Source: Nitrososphaerota archaeon
GTDB lineage: Archaea; Thermoproteota; Bathyarchaeia; Bathyarchaeales; Bathycorpusculaceae
Reading direction: 5' to 3'
DNA length: 12,220 nt
NCBI GenBank assembly: GCA_031282985.1
Contig: JAITCR010000157.1
Location: forward strand, 1 to 12,220
The notes below the pieces were generated by a model that saw only the letters and a list, made by a program, of their open reading frames with translations, did not search any database and was not told the origin of the DNA. A program made the translations under genes and the position numbers. Positions 5,839 through 12,220 of the stretch are shown here, in pieces. How positions within the stretch are numbered: the first letter of the stretch is position 1; the number at the start of each line of letters is the position of its first letter.

Positions 5839-7323
5839 CACGTCGTACGCATGAATTTTAGTCTGTAGATGTACTCCGGTTTTTTTAAAAATTATATCTT
5901 CGATAAACTAGTTTGCGATACATTTATGACTAGTTTATAACAAGAATTTTTGTGCATCATTTTAAAAGTTGGATAAAACGCAAAAAATAATAGAATATCT
6001 GCAAATAATAAACAATTATGACACACGACAACAAAGTAAAACCAATACCCTCTAAACGAAATAATCGGCATAGCCTTCTTTGCCATGACAGCCAACGCAA
6101 ATGACTGCATAGACATAGCCAACTTTGCACAAGAACACAAAACACAACTAGAAACCATTTTACCCTAAAAAACGGTGTACCCTCCCATGACACCATATAC
6201 CGCACATTTGCCATGCTATCGTCTGAGTATTTGCAAACTTTTTCAAAAACAATTCAACCAACTCTTAAACAGTGACGAAGGCAACAAAATACGTAAAATC
6301 CTATCTATATAGCAACTGAACTTTTTATTGTCCAATGAATCTGTTTTTCCTTTGTGTTTGTGTATGTTGGCACGAAGTTTGGATGTAAAATCACTGTTTT
6401 TCTCGTTGGATATTATCTTGGCAGTTTTGATGGTTCTATTCGTTAGAAATATTGTTGGACTATGAAAAGTAAAGTTGCTATAGATGGTAAAACTCGATGT
6501 GGTGGTAGTGACAAGCAAAAGGCAAATCATATAGTAGTTGGTGTGGTAGATGAAAACGGTTTTTGTCTGGGTCAGGAGTAAGTAGTAGGTAAATTAAATG
6601 AAATTACCGTCATACCCGAGTTAATAGCTAGTTTGAACATGCAAAACACATAGTTACAATGGATGCTATGGGAACGCACGAGATATTGTCAGGAAAATTT
6701 GTAAGAAATGTGTGGTTACGTGTTAGCTCTTAAGGGTAATCAAAAGTTACTGTATGAGAAAGTTAGTTTGTGTTTTGGTGATCCAAGGTTTTTGGGTGGG
6801 TGTGGGTTTTATGAGATGCTGGAGAGGGCTTGGGGTGGGGTTGAGAAGTGTGAGTGTTGGTATTTGGGTGATGTTGTGAGTTTATCTGGGAGAAAAGATT
6901 GGGTTGGGCTTAAATTAGTGGTTATGGCTTGGAATGCTGTGGCCGGATATGGTCAACCTCTGTGTAGGCGTGCTACTTTATTAGTAGTTTGTCTTTGGGT
7001 GTGGCTGAAGTTGCTTGTGTAGTTTGGGGCGTTGGATGGCTGAGAGTATGTATTGGTATTTAGATGTGACTTTCAGAGGAGACAGTAATCATATGCTTAA
7101 CGAGTAAGTGGTGTTTAATTTAGATATTATGCGGAAACTAGTGTTAAATCTGCTCCGATTACTTGATGTAGGGCGAAAAGGTGTAAGTATGAATAAAAAG
7201 CGCTACATAATCTGTTGCAATCCAGTAAATACTTTAAACAACTCTTAACACGCTAAAAACCAAAATAACACTCTAAACACAACTAACTAAACATCTGCAA
7301 AAAACTTTCATGCGTACGTCGTG
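5839..7323 (+). mobile_element. Complete but inactive ISAs1-family insertion sequence, 1485 bp
   Basis: The left end reads CACGTCGTACGCATGAA (5839-5855). The right end, reverse complemented, reads CACGACGTACGCATGAA (7323-7307), so 16 of 17 bases match. Perfect 10-bp direct repeats flank the pair. The interior holds a decayed ISAs1 transposase on the plus strand. The element sits between the divergently transcribed PAC2 and SIS genes. Without the element and one repeat copy, the original intergenic region would be about 210 bp. Short stretches inside (5856-5983 and 7249-7306) are AT-rich with no further gene. Confidence 0.9.
5984..7248 (+). pseudogene. ISAs1-family transposase, multiply frameshifted
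   Basis: The protein can be followed through several frames: KIIEYLQIINNYDTRQQSK (from 5984), YPLNEIIGIAFFAMTANAND and FAQEHKTQLETILP (about 6047-6168), GVPSHDTIYRTFAMLSSEYL (about 6173), VAIDGKTRCGGSDKQKANHI (from 6474), VTMDAMGTHEIL (from 6653), YVLALKGNQKLLYEKV (from about 6717), GRKDWVGLKLVVM, and finally MAESMYWYLDVTF with DIMRKLVLNLLRLL. These are the ISAs1 blocks in order, including the three catalytic acidic positions (Asp at 6483, Asp at 6662, Glu at 7042). Stops, for example after FCLGQE, and at least four frameshifts make it non-functional. The minus-strand ORFs over 5892-6530 are shadows. Confidence 0.88.
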
Positions 7324-7333
7324 TCTAACTGCC
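7324..7333. repeat. Target site duplication of the ISAs1 element, right copy
   Basis: TCTAACTGCC, identical to 5829-5838. The lack of any difference suggests that insertion is not very old, although the transposase is heavily mutated. Confidence 0.9.
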
Positions 7334-7438
7334 AAGTGGTCATTAAGTGTTAAGAAGGCTCTTTTGTGTAACTTTTTTTTTAAAAAAAGCAAATTTTTGT
7401 TGTTAAAATGCTGTTTTTAGTTTTTTGTAGGCGTAAGA

Positions 7439-7451
7439 ATAATATAAGTAA
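7439..7451 (+). promoter_or_regulatory. Possible TATA box of the SIS gene
   Basis: ATAATATAAGTAA is centred about 26 bases before the GTG at 7470, the normal distance from an archaeal TATA box to the transcription start. This suggests a leaderless transcript starting at that GTG. The same 13 bases occur at 5801-5813 in the PAC2 promoter, in the same orientation relative to the window. Confidence 0.4.
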
Positions 7452-7469
7452 GTATTGTACTTGTTAATA

Positions 7470-8639
7470 GTGCGTGGTGTCGTCATCAAAAGTAAAATTA
7501 GTAGCATTGAATTTGTTAATAAAATTCAAGAAAATGTTATGAGTACAAGGCGTAAAGAGCTTGCTAAACTTTTAGAAGACATAAAATCCGCTGATTGTGT
7601 TATTTGTGGAGGATCTGGCAGATCGCTTTACTCTCTAAATGCGGCTATGAGTCAAATTGCTCTTAGTCAGGCGGGTTGGAGAAATAAAGTTGTTTTAACG
7701 CCTGATGATCCTGGTTTTCCGGGTCATAACATGTATGATGCTGCTTCTGATTTGGAAAGGCGCTACAAAAAGACTCTTCTGTTGATGAATTCTGGAAGTG
7801 GTTATAGTGATGACCCGTTAGTTATGGCTCAAGATCTTGGCAGGTATATTGAAGAAAAGAAGTCAACAAAGTTTTCTATGGGTTTGCTTACTTCAGCTTA
7901 TGAGTCTCCTTTGGCAGAGATTACAAATAAATATGGTACTACTGTCCTTTTGAAGGGCCGTGGTAAATCTAAGCCTTCATCTGAGTATAGTAAAACAGGT
8001 ATGATGGGGGACATTTTTGAGCTTGGGACCCTTCAATTGTTAAACAGTATGATCGAGGTAATTTTTCGTAATCTTGAGGTTGACGATATCTATAGTATAT
8101 GTAATGATGAATTTCAAAAAATAGGTGAAATGATAGATTCAAACGTTAGCAGTGACACGTACATTCGTCTCGTTGATTTAATGGAGAAACGTACTAACAT
8201 ATACCTTGGCGGAAAAGGGACGGGTAATGAAATAGCTAAAATGACGGGTGTGCGTTTGTTTCACCTTAAAACCATCTTTAGTGACAATGTCTATATGACA
8301 AGAGGTGTAAATACTCCTCACCCAAGAGCAGGTGATCTTGAAATTCTTGTTTCGTATAGTGGTGAAACTCAACCGGTTATTCTTTGGGCTGATGTGATTA
8401 AAAAGTTTGCTGGCACAGTGTTTGCAATTACGAGTAATAAGAATTCTCGGTTGGCAAAGAAGGCTGATCTTAAAATTATTCTGGAGGAGGAGGCTAAACC
8501 GAACACGCCGAGGCGTTTCTATACGCGGGCTGCTTTTGTTTTGAGTCCTTTGGCTGTAAAGTTGGCTGAGCGTTTAGCTGAACGTGGGTTAAAATTGCCG
8601 GAATATTTAATCAGTTGGTATCATTCAGTGACGCAGTAA
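7470..8639 (+). CDS. Double SIS-domain phosphosugar-binding protein
   Basis: A 389-residue protein with two sugar isomerase (SIS) domains. The first (about 25-190) has CGGSGRSLYSLNAAMSQIAL and NSGSGYSDDP, a variant of the phosphate-binding S-x-S-G-x-T turn. The second (about 235-385) has LGGKGTGNEIAKMTG and VSYSGETQPV, the classical form. Such domains bind phosphosugars in isomerases (PGI/PMI, 6-phospho-3-hexuloisomerase, GlmS) and in regulators. The substrate here cannot be read from sequence; cytoplasmic location is expected, as no signal peptide is seen. No clear ribosome-binding site is present. GTG at 7470 is preferred because a TATA-like box lies about 26 bases upstream; TTG at 7455 and 7461, and the ATG about 23 codons downstream, are alternatives. 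The gene stands alone and converges on cca. Confidence 0.82.
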   Translation: MRGVVIKSKISSIEFVNKIQENVMSTRRKELAKLLEDIKSADCVICGGSGRSLYSLNAAMSQIALSQAGWRNKVVLTPDDPGFPGHNMYDAASDLERRYKKTLLLMNSGSGYSDDPLVMAQDLGRYIEEKKSTKFSMGLLTSAYESPLAEITNKYGTTVLLKGRGKSKPSSEYSKTGMMGDIFELGTLQLLNSMIEVIFRNLEVDDIYSICNDEFQKIGEMIDSNVSSDTYIRLVDLMEKRTNIYLGGKGTGNEIAKMTGVRLFHLKTIFSDNVYMTRGVNTPHPRAGDLEILVSYSGETQPVILWADVIKKFAGTVFAITSNKNSRLAKKADLKIILEEEAKPNTPRRFYTRAAFVLSPLAVKLAERLAERGLKLPEYLISWYHSVTQ

Positions 8640-8688
8640 ACAGAGTCTGAAGGGTATCTGTTTAGTGTGTTGCTTAATGGTAATGTGA

Positions 8689-8695
8689 TTTTTTT
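8689..8695 (+). terminator. T7 tract after the SIS gene
   Basis: Seven T residues lie 50 bases after the stop codon, in the 61-base gap before the end of cca. Short T-runs are enough for archaeal termination, and no stem is needed. Assignment is from position only. Confidence 0.35.
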
Positions 8696-8700
8696 GTTGT

Positions 8701-10158
8701 TTATTGCTGGTTTTTTAGCCAGTGTGGTTTTCCTGATAGGAAGTTCGTTAGAAATATTTTGAAGTAGTTGTTTTGGTTATATGTTTTTGTTATTTCGCTA
8801 TTTGTGAGAAGAGTAAGGTTTGTTTTGAATGCTTTAGTGATAATTTCTGAGGTGCCGATGTTTTTTCCTCCGTCGGCAAGTTTTTCTTTTAGTAGTGTTA
8901 TAGCGTTAGTGTTTTTGCGAAAGATTTCAACTGTCCATTTGTTTTCTTCGATGTATGGTCCAGCGGTGACTTGATTGCTTTTTGTGTATTTGTTGAGGAA
9001 TTTTGTGCATTCATTTGAGCATTCGAGGGGTGGGCCTGAATGTTTTTTGATGTTTGCGATGTTTTGTTGTTCTATTTCGAATATGAATATGTGGAGGTTT
9101 TTTTCGTTGCTCCAGACGGTGTCTCTGAGTATTTTGTAATCGTTGAGTTCTAATAGTTTATGTATTGAGCGTTTTGATTTATAGAGTTGTCCCCAGAGTA
9201 CGTCAGGTACAGCTTGTGTACTGCTATTTGTAATTAGAAATAGTATTGTTGAGCCACGGTTATCCAGTTGTTGTTTCAAGTTTTTTATTGTAAGCGCAGT
9301 TTGTTTTGGTGTAAAGAAGAATTTTTCAGAGGGGTTTTGTAAAAAGGTTCTTGTTGCGCCGATGAAATTGTAGAGTTTTTCTATTTGAACTGCTGAAGCG
9401 GCATTTCGAGCTTTATCTATAGGGTCAATAATTACCAATGGTTCAGAAAATAACTCTGTCAAATTGTTTTCTTTACCTAATGGATGGTGGTGTTCAATAT
9501 CAATTATAACGCGTTTGTTATAATTTGCAAATGCTTGCGCTGTTTGAACAAAAGAGCCATACGTTAGGATTAATAGTTCACATAAATAACCGCTAAAGCC
9601 GCCAATTTTGATTTCGGCACCATAAACGCCAATGCCTTGCATGAACTGTTTGAGCAATCGCACCTCTCCTAACATTTTAGGGGTCAAATGTTGTTTAATA
9701 TAGTCTGTATGATAAGGTGTTCTATCTGTTGCGCTTTGCCACTCACCAAGTTTAACATCATAACATGGAACAATGTCTACCCGTAAACCGTCAATAATTA
9801 TTTCAAGATAAGGGTGCTCAGCAAACCGTTCAATAACCTCCGTTGCGTCCTTAGCAACGGTTTGAGCAATTTTTAAACCAACCTCGCCAAGTTTTTTACG
9901 TGAAACAGCATCAGCAGTAGCAGTAGTAACAGGAGGTAAACGTATGAAAATATCAATGTCAGGATTATCCTTTAGCCAAGTATCTTTAGCTATGGAACCC
10001 TCAACCCTAACAATAGCTTTTACGCATTGCTGTTGGCATGTTTCCAAGATTTTCTGTTCCAATTTTTCACTTAAAGCCTTAACTCTACAGTACTCTTCAG
10101 TGGTGGGCGTGATTTTTTTTAAAACCTGCAGACTTAGAGCTTCAAGTTCAGTTTGCAT
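8701..10158 (-). CDS. cca: CCA tRNA nucleotidyltransferase (archaeal class I CCA-adding enzyme)
   Basis: Adds or repairs the 3'-CCA end of tRNAs from CTP and ATP without a nucleic acid template, in the cytoplasm. The 485-residue protein shows the archaeal class I nucleotidyltransferase signature: RVEGSIAKDTWLKDNPDIDI with Gly54-Ser55 and catalytic Asp67 and Asp69, and the third carboxylate Asp128 in GLRVDIVPCYDV. The central domain includes KIGGFSGYLCELLILTYGSF (about 182-201), which belongs to the tRNA-binding and nucleotide-selecting part. The C-terminal half is the tRNA-binding body and tail, more variable, as usual. Length is near the archaeal norm of about 440-480. The start ATG lies 18 bases after the thpR stop codon, so the two genes are almost certainly co-transcribed. 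Confidence 0.95.
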   Translation of the reverse strand: MQTELEALSLQVLKKITPTTEEYCRVKALSEKLEQKILETCQQQCVKAIVRVEGSIAKDTWLKDNPDIDIFIRLPPVTTATADAVSRKKLGEVGLKIAQTVAKDATEVIERFAEHPYLEIIIDGLRVDIVPCYDVKLGEWQSATDRTPYHTDYIKQHLTPKMLGEVRLLKQFMQGIGVYGAEIKIGGFSGYLCELLILTYGSFVQTAQAFANYNKRVIIDIEHHHPLGKENNLTELFSEPLVIIDPIDKARNAASAVQIEKLYNFIGATRTFLQNPSEKFFFTPKQTALTIKNLKQQLDNRGSTILFLITNSSTQAVPDVLWGQLYKSKRSIHKLLELNDYKILRDTVWSNEKNLHIFIFEIEQQNIANIKKHSGPPLECSNECTKFLNKYTKSNQVTAGPYIEENKWTVEIFRKNTNAITLLKEKLADGGKNIGTSEIITKAFKTNLTLLTNSEITKTYNQNNYFKIFLTNFLSGKPHWLKNQQ

Positions 10159-10176
10159 GCCGCTTTCGCTTCATTT

Positions 10177-10740
10177 TTATGGGCAATATTCCTTTAATGT
10201 TGTATAAGTTGGACCCGCAGATGATAGTTGACTGCCTTTTAGTCGTAAACTGCTTGCTTTTATGGTTCCGAACTCGTATTCTTGATGGCGAGTAACAAAG
10301 TCGACAAGTCGTTGTTTGTTTGTTCCTGAACGAACTCGGGCAATGGTTAGGTGTGCGTTGAAACTTTCGGGTTCTGGTACGAATCCTAAGTCGTGGAGCA
10401 TTGGTTCAAGTTGCTCAAATATACTTTTCAATTGTCCAGCTCCAAGCGTTATTCCTGCCCAGACAACTCTTGGATAGTTTACTGTTGGGAAGACACCTAA
10501 ACCTTGAAGCTGTATAGTAAATGAGACAAATTTTGTTTTTTTCATAACTTCGTAAACTTTGTCAACCATTTCTGGATTGATATTACCAAGAAATCGTACG
10601 GTGATGTGGATGTTTTTTGGTGTAACAAGTCTTAGATCTGCATTGGTTTGCATTAAGAGTTTTTGTACTGCAGCTATTCGGTTTATTATGTTTTCATTCT
10701 GTATGTCAAAAGCGATAAAGCTTCTTATTTGTTCAGACAT
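10177..10740 (-). CDS. thpR: RNA 2',3'-cyclic phosphodiesterase / 2'-5' RNA ligase family
   Basis: A 187-residue member of the 2H phosphoesterase superfamily, matching the length of LigT/ThpR. Both HxTx motifs that form the active site are present: His45-Ile-Thr-Val in KNIHITVRFLGN and His130-Leu-Thr-Ile in FNAHLTIARVR. The N-terminal RSFIAFDI and the WAGI strand region are also typical. The enzyme hydrolyses 2',3'-cyclic phosphate ends of RNA to 2'-phosphates, and in vitro can join 2'-5' linkages. Its physiological role, perhaps in tRNA end processing, is uncertain. It is the first gene of a two-gene operon with cca, a pairing that fits a tRNA maturation role. A purine-rich GAAAGAAA precedes the ATG. 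Confidence 0.93.
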   Translation of the reverse strand: MSEQIRSFIAFDIQNENIINRIAAVQKLLMQTNADLRLVTPKNIHITVRFLGNINPEMVDKVYEVMKKTKFVSFTIQLQGLGVFPTVNYPRVVWAGITLGAGQLKSIFEQLEPMLHDLGFVPEPESFNAHLTIARVRSGTNKQRLVDFVTRHQEYEFGTIKASSLRLKGSQLSSAGPTYTTLKEYCP

Positions 10741-11024
10741 TTTCTTTCTAAGGTATTCTTATGTTTATCCCTCATAAAAGTTTTAAGTAAAAAACAAGAA
10801 AAACATGCCAATAAAGCGAACATAAAACGCTCAAATTTAATATAAGGTCATCATCAGTACCTCGCAGGCATCATCACAATTTGAGTGCTCACGTAGATAG
10901 TTAGAGTCTGTTAACATTAAATTTATTACTAGGATTGCGTAGTTAGTGTAGATAGGGTGTTTTTAAAAGAGTCGTTTGTTAAAATTAAAAAATATTTACC
11001 CATACAACGTAAAAAGCAGCCATA
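10741..11024. other. Intergenic region upstream of thpR, no gene seen
   Basis: AT-rich and without a credible gene. On the minus strand a TATA-like ACTTAAAACTTTTATG lies about 40 bases before thpR and may be its promoter. An inverted repeat, CTCAAATT (10830-10837) with AATTTGAG (10878-10885), spans a 40-base loop. The right-hand part may include the displaced 3' end of the older IS630 element. Confidence 0.5.
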
Positions 11025-12022
11025 TAGCAACTTGACTTTAAATTCATAAATAGCTATCGTGTGAAAAATAGTTTGTAATGTCCTCTTTTGTTATGCTGGT
11101 AAGTGCAGTCAACAAAACTTTCTCCAAAGCTTCACTTGTTCGCGCCTTCAACTTACGCAATACTGACTTCATTTTCGACCAAGCCAGCTCCACAGGATTA
11201 AAGTCAGGAGAACATTTTGGCAAAAATAAAACCACTGCGCCTTTATCGAAAAATGATTACAGTACACCCTTAGCCGTATGCACCGACGAATTATCCATAA
11301 CAACAACATCACCAAACCTAAGTCGGCACAAGATGATCCTATATGTAAACCTCAAAACCCGCCTTGTTTAGGGTTCCCTTAAACATCAAAGTTGCATCAA
11401 AACCGTCTCTGCCAAAGGTTGAAATTATTGACGTACGCTCAAAGCGTGCATCAGGAACATAATCATACACTCTCTTGGAGCGCTCACCCCAACCATAGAG
11501 AGGAGTCATCGCAGTGTTTATACTACTTTCATCCAAAAATCCAAGTTTGGAGGGTCTAACTTTTTTTGTGCTTCTCTCCAAGTATTTCTTGCCTTGGTAA
11601 CATCATCTCGTTGTTGGTTGTTTGGATAGAGTGTCTTTTTTTATATGTCAACCCCATCTTTTTTAATCGTCTAGAAAGTCCTGATTCACCTACGTTTAGT
11701 GAGAGTTCATCTATTAGCTCTTGTAGGGTGATGTCTGTTTTTCTTTTATGGTTTGTCTGATTTTTTCTTCTGTTTGGGGTTATTTTTTTTTGTTGTCTTT
11801 GTATGGTTTGGGTTGGTATGATCCTGTGGTGCGGTATAGTTTCCATATTTTTCCAATGGAGCTGCGGCTTGTGTTTTTTACTCTTTTCATTATGGTTTTT
11901 TTGCTTTCGCTGCGTTTTTTTGCTTCGATTATTGGTTCTCTTTTTTTGTTTGAAACTGGTCTCATGAAACCCATAAACTATGTCGAACCTAATAAATGTG
12001 TTAATTTAAAATCAAATTGCTA
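11025..12022 (-). mobile_element. IS630-family element 1, inserted into a second IS630 element
   Basis: The left end reads TAGCAACTTGACTTTAAATT (11025-11044) and the right end, reverse complemented, TAGCAATTTGATTTTAAATT (12022-12003), 18 of 20 identical. The outer TA on each side fits the TA target duplication of the IS630/Tc1 family, leaving an element of about 994 bp (11027-12020). The interior carries a full-length but frameshifted transposase on the minus strand. The right end lies inside the last codons of the second IS630 transposase. Confidence 0.85.
11044..11974 (-). pseudogene. IS630-family transposase, frameshifted
   Basis: Reading the minus strand from the ATG at 11974: an N-terminal helix-turn-helix (MGFMRPVSNKKREPIIEAKK to KLYRTTGSYQPKPYKDN), then after a stop in an A-rich run, TDITLQELIDELSLNVGESG and SRRLKKMGLTYKK in another frame. 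The middle part is GFLDESSINTAMTPLYGWGE with VYDYVPDARFERTSI, followed by VVVMDNSSVHTAKGVL and FLPKCSPDFNPVELAWSKMK. The three catalytic residues (Asp at 11531-11533, Asp at 11293-11295, Glu at 11188-11190) are all still encoded. At least four frame changes and several stops lie between them. IS630 genes can use one programmed frameshift, but this number means a pseudogene. Confidence 0.87.
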
Positions 12023-12220
12023 CATAGTTGATAGCCACAGTGTTTAACCCAGCCTTCAATATCCGTGTCAGTTATGGTGGCTAATGCTTCTGAAATAGCC
12101 GCAGTTAAAACATCAACAGTTCTAGCCTTTACTTTACGTAAATACGTTTTGATTTTTGACCAGACCAACTCTATAGGATTAAAATCAGGCGAATACACAG
12201 ACAAAAACACAATCTTCACA
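12001..12220 (-). CDS. IS630-family transposase 2, C-terminal part (partial)
   Basis: The frame is open to the right edge and encodes KIVFLSVYSPDFNPIELVWS, then KIKTYLRKVKARTVDVLT and GWVKHCGYQLC. The SPDFNPIELxWS block contains the last catalytic Glu of the IS630 DDE triad. It is related to, but clearly different from, the transposase of element 1 (YSPDFNPIEL against CSPDFNPVEL). The final residues SNLILN and the stop codon are encoded by the inverted repeat of element 1, so the native C-terminus has been replaced. Whether the missing upstream part is intact cannot be seen. Confidence 0.8.
   Translation of the reverse strand, partial: VKIVFLSVYSPDFNPIELVWSKIKTYLRKVKARTVDVLTAAISEALATITDTDIEGWVKHCGYQLCSNLILN

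Noticed and set aside
5892..6530. Three overlapping minus-strand ORFs of 85-95 residues, two with hydrophobic stretches like membrane segments
   Set aside because: They lie opposite recognisable ISAs1 transposase blocks such as GVPSHDTIYRTFAML on the plus strand, between the two terminal repeats, so they are shadows.
6708..7022. Apparent 104-residue plus-strand gene
   Set aside because: It contains YVLALKGNQKLLYEKV and is only one open stretch of the frameshifted ISAs1 transposase, not a separate gene.
7372..7389. CTTTTTTTTTAAAAAAAG considered as a terminator or TATA box
   Set aside because: It is a simple AT palindrome too far from the SIS start for a TATA box, and no gene ends before it except the dead ISAs1 transposase.
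10830..10885. Inverted repeat CTCAAATT / AATTTGAG as ends of a small mobile element
   Set aside because: Only eight bases match, no target duplication flanks them, and the spacing is not shared with another copy in the window.
11566..12047. Hydrophobic plus-strand ORFs at 11566-11760 and 11748-12047
   Set aside because: They are antisense to the IS630 transposase remnant; the T-rich strand opposite lysine codons yields false hydrophobic protein.
1..12220. CRISPR array, tRNA or rRNA genes, toxin-antitoxin or other defence system
   Set aside because: No regularly spaced repeats, no cloverleaf-like sequence and no recognisable defence proteins were found. The serine recombinases are accounted for as mobile-element genes.

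Overview
The window looks like a piece of an archaeal chromosome. Five housekeeping-type genes with archaeal family features sit between stretches of decayed mobile DNA. The archaeal genes are an Sm-like protein with a C-terminal extension (SmAP3-like), a PAC2-family proteasome-assembly chaperone homologue, a double-SIS phosphosugar-binding protein, an archaeal class I CCA-adding enzyme and a ThpR/LigT 2'-5' RNA ligase-like phosphodiesterase. AT-rich sequence, TATA-like boxes and a GGTGA ribosome-binding site agree with this. I would guess a Bathyarchaeia-like or related mesophilic lineage, but the sequence alone does not settle the phylum.

Layout. 1-92: the end of an IS1-like element (zinc-ribbon transposase start, minus strand) running off the left edge. 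229-1131: a membrane-anchored extracellular protein that appears cut short at its 3' end. 1113-3554: a large serine recombinase (minus) and a small resolvase/invertase (plus), divergently arranged, bacterial in character and visibly richer in GC than their surroundings. 3596-4427: a graveyard of an IS4-family C-terminal remnant (plus) against an IS5-family N-terminal remnant (minus). The IS5 remnant is itself split by a 132-bp MITE-like element. 4570-5762: Sm-like gene and PAC2 gene, convergent. 5839-7323: a complete but dead ISAs1-family element with both inverted repeats and a 10-bp target duplication, lying in the divergent promoter region of the PAC2 and SIS genes. 7470-8639: double-SIS gene. 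8701-10740: thpR-cca operon on the minus strand. 11025-12220: two related IS630-family elements, one inserted in the end of the other.

The host genes are mainly RNA related (Sm-like, CCA addition, 2'-5' RNA ligase-like) plus a proteasome chaperone homologue and a sugar-phosphate protein; only thpR and cca form a clear operon. The mobile DNA comprises at least seven insertions of six kinds. Most are inactivated by stops, frameshifts or truncation, and the serine-recombinase pair is the only intact mobile gene set. I found no CRISPR array, no tRNA or rRNA, and no convincing defence or otherwise new system. The most informative features are the insertion junctions, several of which can be resolved to the base.
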